From: Pyrenopolyporus hunteri
Lineage: Eukaryota; Ascomycota; Sordariomycetes; Xylariales; Hypoxylaceae
Length of the DNA: 64,000 nucleotides
Direction: 5' to 3'
Assembly: GCA_902806595.1 (NCBI GenBank)
Contig: CADCXC010000044.1
Coordinates: 372,001 to 436,000, forward strand
The notes beneath the pieces are model-generated. The model saw only the letters and a program-made list of their open reading frames with translations, was not told the origin of the DNA and did no database searches. Both the position numbers and the translations under genes were made by a program. Shown here piece after piece: positions 58,036 to 64,000 of this stretch; the stretch's first letter is position 1, and each line of letters begins with the position of its first letter.

Positions 58036-58617
58036 TACTTACTATCTATGTCAGATGTCTACACTTACCTGGGCATAGCGCGTGGTAACCCGTGGGAGAT
58101 AAGGGCCTCTATATATGACTCCACGTCTATGCTCAAGAAAACCTAGGGGCATGAGGACGGTTGAATGGAAGAGAACGGACGGATCTATGACGCGGGTGTT
58201 TGGAAGTAAATGGTGGAATTTGTCGAGATACCCTTTGCTATCGGAAATTTGCTCCTTCACGCACGATCAAGGGCAAGGGCTCAAGGAGTACAGGCACTAG
58301 TCAAGAGTGAAAACCAAATAGAATCTTAATGCTCACTTACTCGCTGCCCCTTGAACGCCACTAATGCAATGAACCTCCACGCAATCACCATCCAAACCAC
58401 CAACCTGTTGCCGTAACGTCCCGTACGCGTCCTCCTCTATTCCAGAGCGTGGCCATATACCGGTGCGGTCAATGTTGCTGAGGTTATTCCTGGAATGTTG
58501 TTCAAAGCGTGTGAGCCGCTCCGCATACTCGTCTCGGGCATACATCGTCCAAGGCCCACATCTCGACTTCCAAACACAACATCTACGTAGGCATAGCCCA
58601 CACCACTTTTAGTTAGG
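58036..58617. other. Convergent intergenic region between DUF1917 and NAA30 genes
   Basis: About 580 bp with the two 3' ends. Open frames here (up to 70 codons) are not convincing. Confidence 0.5.
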
Positions 58618-59244
58618 CTATTGATTCAACTCAGGCTCGGTTGACTTCAGAAGAAGAACGAGCCTATAAGCACTATTCCCGTTCAGGTAGTATCGATGGA
58701 GTTTCTTCGATCTTAGAAACCCTAGCCTCTCGTATAATCTCATAGCTGGTATGTTTGTCTCTTCGGTCTCCAGAACGATTTCGTCGGCGTGGCGTTCGGC
58801 CATCGCGTCGATCGCCCTTTTTACCAACGTCGTGGCTATGCCATGTCCTCGAAAGGCGGCTGATACCGCTAGCATGGCTATATAGCCTCGATGAGTTGGG
58901 GGCGAGTGTGAAGCATGGTGCTCGAGCTTGCAGATGATGACGCCCATGAGGGAATTGTCAACAGGATTCAGCGCCTGAGAACGTCATTTGGAAATATTAG
59001 CCAGGTATTGTTTGTCGATAACGAAAAAAAAAAAAAAGAAAAAAAAATCTATGTCACATCTTACCATATAGCACAGGTGAGCCCATTGGTATAAGAAATA
59101 CCGGTAGACGTAGATGCTATAAGGCTCGCTAAGATCCTTAGAAATCAAGGCCCGGATAGCGGGCAGATACTTTTCCTCCAGAGCATGCTCGTATTGGATG
59201 TATAAAAGTTCACCGGGAAGCTCATTTGCACGGGCTACTTCCAT
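58618..59244 (-). CDS. MAK3: Naa30/Mak3, catalytic subunit of NatC N-acetyltransferase
   Basis: Exons 59244-59065 and 58974-58618 give 178 residues, matching yeast Mak3. The GNAT fold is clear: DLSEPYSIYVYRYFLYQWAH (near-identical to the Mak3 substrate-binding region), LMGVIICKLEHH, RGYIAMLAVSAAFRGHGIAT with the RGHGIA acetyl-CoA loop, and ETEETNIPAMRLYERLGF. NatC acetylates N-termini beginning Met-Leu, Met-Ile, Met-Phe and Met-Trp co-translationally with Mak10 and Mak31. The 90-nt intron (donor GTAAGA, acceptor CTCAG) contains a long poly-T stretch in the transcript, visible as poly-A at 59023-59047. The start MEVARANELPGELL is the first Met after a TTCCTAG near 59290 that could be a 5' UTR splice acceptor. 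Confidence 0.93.
59023..59047 (+). repeat. Poly-A run (poly-T in NAA30 intron)
   Basis: A 25-bp A-run broken by one G lies inside the NAA30 intron; in the minus-strand transcript it is a poly-U tract between donor and acceptor. Confidence 0.85.
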
Positions 59245-60340
59245 AGCTTTACCACCGACGGCACCTATGTGAAGGCCCACCGTCGCCTAGGAATTTAAGA
59301 GGTTAGGTGCCGCTATGGATTTTACCGATGAAGTTGGTATGCTAATGAGAGGGGGTCGACGACGGAATAACGCCAACAGATTTTTCGTACACCACGCCAG
59401 CGAAGAAGGGCGAGAGTCACGACTTATAATGTCTGATTATAACTTCCGATGAAAGTGTGGACTGAGTAAGACGGCGGTTGGTCTGGTACAGTAATAAATG
59501 AAGATGAAGGGAAGAAGACTGGCCCACTGTCACATGTAAGCTAAAAGGCGCCGTAGAAGTACATGCAGGGTTACAATAAAGACTTGAGGGTTTGAAGCAG
59601 CTGCCCGAACTTGTTCCAGGGTCGGAATAGTTCTGTGGGGGAGAACGCCCGGTTTAGGCATAGAGGTACTGATGCTCCATCTCTTGTCACGCTGTACCTA
59701 GTACCTACCCGAGAGGGCTTGAACAATACCCGCTGCTACATAAAACCGCGTACATAGTACATAGTACGTAGTACGTAGATATATAACGGCCTGAAACGTC
59801 CTGAAAGCGTCTGCGATGCCGGCAATTATGATTGGCTAGCGCACGAGGGAGAAGACCTAGCATATGGTAACAGCGGCCCACTAGAGGACGGGCCTGACGT
59901 CAAAAATGCTGCCAATTCGGGTGTTTTTGTTTCCCTCTAACCTTCAAAACGTTCCGCGCCTAGACAGAATTTGGGACGGTTGATCAGGTACGGCTCGTTT
60001 TCTTATTTTTTTTTTTTTCGTCATGGACGACCCGCGAGACTTGCAGCAAGAAGAAAGTGGTTATCCTCCAATCCCTCCAATCCCCAACTTTACATAGGAC
60101 TCCCACAGTTCCCGTTCCCCTCAACGTCCGACCCTAGAACCACACCGCTCAGTACTACGGTTGACGCGCCAAAGCTGACGTTGCTTGGCCCCATCCTTCT
60201 CGTTGATCGCCCACTCATTTCAGCGGTGATTCTAACCGACTCCAGCGCCCCCGATTCTGGGCCCCGATTTGCTTCTCCTCCCCGTCATCCCACCTTTGTA
60301 TCGCCGTGCTTTCTGTCTGGTCATGTAGCCCTGCCTAAAA
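59245..60340. promoter_or_regulatory. Divergent promoter region, NAA30 and LRO1 genes
   Basis: About 1.1 kb. It holds a TAC-rich tandem stretch (59749-59779), a CCAATCA box at 59829-59835, and a poly-T run at 60006-60019 followed by a pyrimidine-rich LRO1 leader. The 136-codon frame 59971-60381 overlaps the LRO1 start out of frame and is treated as noise. Confidence 0.5.
59829..59835 (-). promoter_or_regulatory. CCAATCA box between NAA30 and LRO1
   Basis: The minus strand reads CCAATCA midway between the two divergent starts; candidate Hap/NF-Y site by motif only. Confidence 0.35.
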
Positions 60341-62286
60341 ATGGCATCCACCCTCCGACGCCGGGCGCTCGTCGCCGATAACCCATCCGAATCTTCTTCA
60401 TCCGCTCCGACGCCGCGAGACGAAAGTCCGGTAAAGCCGGGCGACAAGGTCAAGATTGTACATCATGAGCGCCCGCCAAAGACGCGCAAGCGGCGCAATA
60501 CCTTTATATTCCTGATGGGTAGTTTGTTCGGACTTATAGCTGCCGGGTTCCTAGCCAAAAACAACGACTTAATCGAGCTTCCCGAGATTGGCGATCTTAG
60601 CGTGGACAGCTTCCTCGATGTACTGCCAGCTGGTCTGGTTAAAGACATGAGGGACCTAATGGTACGTCTCCGTTTCTTTAGAGGGGCGACCTCGTCCCGC
60701 TAATAAGCGTTGTACAATCGTAGAAAGGCGAACGAGATTTTGTCGATAGCTACGATTCTTTCTCGGTAGGACTGAAAGCTCGATCCGAGGGCCTCAGCGC
60801 CCATCATCCCGTCATTATGGTTCCCGGTGTAATCTCAACGGGCCTCGAATCTTGGGGTACGGCTAATATCTCACGCCCATATTTTCGAAGGCGGCTCTGG
60901 GGTAGCTGGACTATGATGAGGGCGCTGGTCATGGACAAGGAGATATGGAAGAAGCACATCATGTTGGATAAGAAAACGGGGTTAGACCCGCCCGACATCA
61001 AATTAAGAGCTGCACAGGGCTTTGACGCTACCGACTTCTTCATCACGGGATACTGGATTTGGAGTAAGATCTTGGAAAATCTGGCGTCCTTAGGGTACGA
61101 CCCCACCAACTCGTTCACGGCCGCTTACGATTGGCGCCTATCGTATCAGAACCTCGAGCGCCGGGACCAGTATTTCACGAGGTTAAAAAACTATGTCGAG
61201 CTAGCACACGAATTCTCTGGTCAAAAAGTGGTCCTCGCATCTCATAGCATGGGCAGTCAAGTCCTATTCTATTTTTTCCACTGGGTAGCATCTGCGCAAG
61301 GCGGTAAGGGCGGCGATGATTGGGTTGACCGCCACGTTGAAGCTTGGATCAACATCAGCGGGTGTATGCTGGGCGCGGTCAAGGATGTGACCGCCATTCT
61401 CTCTGGCGAAATGCGAGACACAGCGCAGCTAAATGCTTTCGCAGTATACGGGCTCGAGAAATTCCTCAGCAAAGACGAACGCGCTGAGATATTCCGAGCC
61501 ATGCCAGGTATGTCGGCCATGCTGCCACTGGGGGGCGATGCAGTTTGGGGAAATTTAACGTGGGCACCGGACGACCGGCCCGGCCAGAAGACTTCGTTTG
61601 GATCGTTCCTGAATTTCCGGCGCGGCCTTAATTGGACCACGCCAGATAGGAACTTCACCGTCAGCGACGCAATGCAGTATCTCATGGACACGACCGATAA
61701 CTGGTACCGAGACCAGGTCCAGAAGACTTACTCTCACGGGATAGCTCGTACCTCGGTGGAGGTGGAAGCCAACGAGTTAGATCAGCGTAAATGGGTCAAT
61801 CCTTTGGAGACGAGGCTACCACTCGCCCCCAATCTGAAGATTTATTGTTTTTACGGTGTGGGGAAGCCAACGGAGAGAGGCTACTACTACCGTAGCCCGG
61901 AATTTCCGGGTCTCACGCACGTGAATGTCACCATCGACACCGGACTGACTGTTGGCGAAATCGATCACGGCGTCATCATGGGCGAGGGCGACGGCACCGT
62001 CAATCTTCTTAGCACGGGCTATATGTGCTCCAAGGGTTGGCGCATGAAACGATACAACCCGGCAGGCGCTAAAATCACCGTCGTCGAGATGCCGCACGAG
62101 CCGGAAAGATTTAATCCTCGCGGCGGGCCCAACACGGCGGACCACGTGGACATCCTAGGCCGACAAACCCTTAATGAGCTTATATTGCGTGTTGCGGCGG
62201 GGAGGGGCTCGACGATCGACGACTACATCGTTAGCAACATCCGGGAGTACGCGGACAAAGTCAAGGTTTACGAAGAAGGGGATTAA
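60341..62286 (+). CDS. LRO1: Lro1, phospholipid:diacylglycerol acyltransferase (PDAT)
   Basis: Exons 60341-60661 and 60724-62286, with a 62-nt GT-AG intron, give 627 residues. A basic N-terminal tail (KTRKRRN) precedes a signal-anchor helix at about 54-72. The luminal LCAT-like domain contains PVIMVPGVISTGLESWG, the lid region WGSWTMMRALVMDKEIWKKH, YDWRLSYQNLERRDQYFTRL, and the nucleophile elbow VLASHSMGSQ with Ser282. Asp530 (GEGDGTVNLLS) and His581 (ADHVDILG) complete the triad. PDAT moves an acyl chain from a phospholipid to diacylglycerol to make triacylglycerol without acyl-CoA, in the ER lumen and at lipid droplets. All key residues are present and the length is typical for fungi, shorter at the N-terminus than yeast Lro1. 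Confidence 0.95.
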
Positions 62287-63139
62287 GACAGCTACCAGGA
62301 GTACCTGCGGCCGATGCGAAGGACGATTATTAGAATACTAATTGACGATTCAAGATGATGTGTATGTACTATGTTTGGATTCATGGCTGTATTTTTCTAG
62401 GGGTATTTATTGATAAGGCTCGATGAGACCTGGCACGGTGGTGGTTTGGACGGACTTCAGATAGAAGGCCCCTATCGACAACGACATGGCGCTCATAGAG
62501 CGACTAAAGAGCAGGCGCATAGGTATGTACCTAGCTATAGCCGATTCTCCCAAGAAGTAGAGTTAGAGTAGAAGTAGATGGGACGAATTGTACGCTAGAC
62601 TTATGTTACCCCCTTTCACTCCAATCACCTAAAATACCATACAAGGCACTTAGGATCCACGAAATACAGGTAGGTACCTATATAGGTAGGTATAGGTAGG
62701 GATGTAACCCTTCCTGAAGTTTCTCAAAACATGGGATGCCAGAGTACCTACCTTGGGTACATTAGGCCCAACGCCCTCTTAGTGAGTGGTGTTTATGTAG
62801 GTACTTACCTTAGGTACCTACTTAGGTACCTAACTTCGCAAACGTCCTCGTCGCGTAGCACTGGGTTACCAGAGTAATCGGCCGGGCTGTGCACGGACCA
62901 ACGGTAACAGGCTCTATCGGGAACATTAAATTCTTAACCTTCACAGGCCGATCGAGGTCACTCTGTTTGTACCTTTCTAATACAAACGCCGCAAAACAAA
63001 AACAACATTACACCCAGATCCGAGAAAAACGGAAGGGGAAAAAAAGTACACTTACGTATAATTAAGGCACCTACCAATTCGATCGGGAATATATATTCCT
63101 CATTTATCCCAGATCCAGTAGTCTCTAAGCTAGGTAGGT
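62287..63139. other. Intergenic region between LRO1 and TAN1
   Basis: About 850 bp holding the LRO1 3' flank and TAN1 promoter. TAGGTACCTATATAGGTAGG lies within 62671-62698 and a second cluster at 62798-62831. Confidence 0.55.
62671..62831. repeat. TAGGTA/TACCTA palindromic clusters upstream of TAN1
   Basis: Two clusters (62671-62701 and 62798-62831); the second reads GTAGGTACTTACCTTAGGTA and continues into CCTACTTAGGTACC, a set of nested inverted repeats. Confidence 0.75.
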
Positions 63140-64000
63140 ATGGATACGTCGGCGAAGAGGAAAGGCTCTTCTCACGGGTCCGATGGTCGCCCTGTCAAAA
63201 AAAGCAAGGTAAGTTATACTGATCACCATAACCCTCCTGTTTTGTATACTTACATCTTATCTAGGGAGGCAGCGGTGGTAGGTGGCAGACACCTCATCAA
63301 AAGGCCAAACTCGAGGCCCTCAAAGGCCGGGGTCTGGAGGTAGGGGACATGGGCGTATGGACGACCTGCGTCAAGGGCAAAGAGCGCCAGGCCCTGGAAG
63401 AAGTCACCGACCTCTTCGAAGAGGTACTTTTGCCTATCGGTTCTGGTCTGGTCGTATCGTGACGCTTAAATGTTTCTAGTACGGCGAAATGATGTACTCC
63501 ATCAAGCGCCAGGATGCCACCGAGGCCAAAGACGACGACGAGGATGACGATATCGAGGCATCCATTAAGAAGGAAGTGCAAGATATGAAACCGGCGGGAA
63601 AATCTAGAGACTCGGCTTTTGAACCCATGCGCATGGATCTTGACTGCTTACTTTTTGTGAGAACGAAGCCACCTGTTGACCCCGTCGAGCTGGTTTGGCG
63701 GATCTGTAACGACGCAAATGGAGTTAGCGTTAAGGACCAGCGGCGGACTAGGTTCATCAATCGGTTCACTCCGATCACTTATACTGCGAAAGCCACCGAA
63801 TCTGGCTTGGAGGATGTTGCTATGAGGGTATTACCCAAGCATTTTCAGCTTGCCAATGATGACGAGGAGGCAGACGCCTCTGGAATTGAGGCGCACTCGG
63901 TACGCTATTACTACACGCCCATGTTACTGGAACTAAGAGCTGACACCCTTGTCCGATAGTTCGCCATTCGCCCTACCTTCCGGGCTCATAACCATCTCAG
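63140..64000 (+). CDS. TAN1: Tan1-like THUMP-domain tRNA acetylation factor (5' part)
   Basis: Exons 63140-63208, 63265-63423, 63480-63899 and 63960 onward; the gene leaves the window in exon 4. The product opens with MDTSAKRKGSSHGSDGRPVK, then the Tan1 start RWQTPHQKAKLEALKGRGLE and GVWTTCVKGKERQALEEVTD. The THUMP region includes MDLDCLLFVRTKPPVDPVEL, TRFINRFTPITYTAKATESG and, after the last intron, FAIRPTFRAHNHL. Tan1/THUMPD1 binds tRNA-Ser and tRNA-Leu and works with Kre33/NAT10 to form N4-acetylcytidine at position 12. Introns are 56, 56 and 60 nt. The third (63900-63959) is open in frame up to its own TAG acceptor, so it can look like coding sequence; removing it joins EAHS to FAIRPT as in the family. 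Confidence 0.9.

Noticed and set aside
59971..60381. 136-codon frame overlapping the LRO1 start
   Set aside because: It is out of frame with LRO1, covers the pyrimidine-rich leader and has no family motif; its first codon is not ATG.

Overview
This window comes from the nuclear genome of a filamentous ascomycete, most likely a Sordariomycete. The genes are split by short introns of 47-236 nt (mostly 50-80) with GT-AG borders and CTAAC/CTAAT branch points. The protein set is fungal: GGA adaptor, Slm1, Ldb17/Dip1, Msn5, Lro1, Mak3, Tsr3, Tan1, DUF1996 and a fungal GH29 enzyme. Exon boundaries were rebuilt by hand from splice signals, reading phase and family knowledge; no alignment was run.

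Layout. 1-191 holds the start of a secreted DUF1996 protein (minus). 3158-5732 is a secreted GH29 alpha-L-fucosidase (plus). 5923-7726 is a membrane alpha/beta hydrolase (minus) whose single intron appears to be GC-AG. 8543-9637 is a DJ-1/PfpI protein (plus), 9765-10550 a haloacid dehalogenase (minus) and 10985-11788 an HNH protein (plus). 12359-13594 is TSR3 (minus), 14278-16398 a GGA adaptor (plus), 17380-20843 mitochondrial IF-2 (minus), 21253-22287 a two-helix membrane protein (plus) and 22785-23675 a PP28 phosphoprotein (minus). 25503-25600 is an intron-containing tRNA-Pro(CGG), followed by a small lysine-rich protein at 26779-27476 (minus).

After a gene-poor 4.6-kb stretch come a type II membrane glycosyltransferase-like protein (32111-33847, minus), a speculative cysteine-rich gene (35083-35733, minus) and GAR1 (37958-38734, plus). 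Then follow SLM1 (40764-43483), LDB17/DIP1 (45672-47371), MSN5 with ten introns (49008-53377) and DPH7/RRT2 (54808-56165), all minus. A DUF1917 protein (57049-58035, plus), NAA30/MAK3 (58618-59244, minus), LRO1/PDAT (60341-62286, plus) and the 5' part of TAN1 (63140 to the end, plus) close the window.

The genes do not form a biosynthetic cluster. They are mostly housekeeping functions: ribosome and RNA modification (TSR3, GAR1, TAN1, DPH7, IF-2), trafficking and cortical actin (GGA, SLM1, LDB17), nuclear transport (MSN5), N-terminal acetylation (NAA30) and lipid storage (LRO1). Secreted or accessory-looking genes sit at the left end. Intergenic DNA is long, AT-richer, and strewn with a short palindromic motif family (TAGGTA/TACCTA, often ACCTAGGT) that I did not see in the coding exons. 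I found no clear transposon, CRISPR array or obviously new multi-gene system. The most notable points are the GC-AG intron, the dispersed palindrome, the possible cysteine-rich gene and the uneven base composition of the fucosidase gene.
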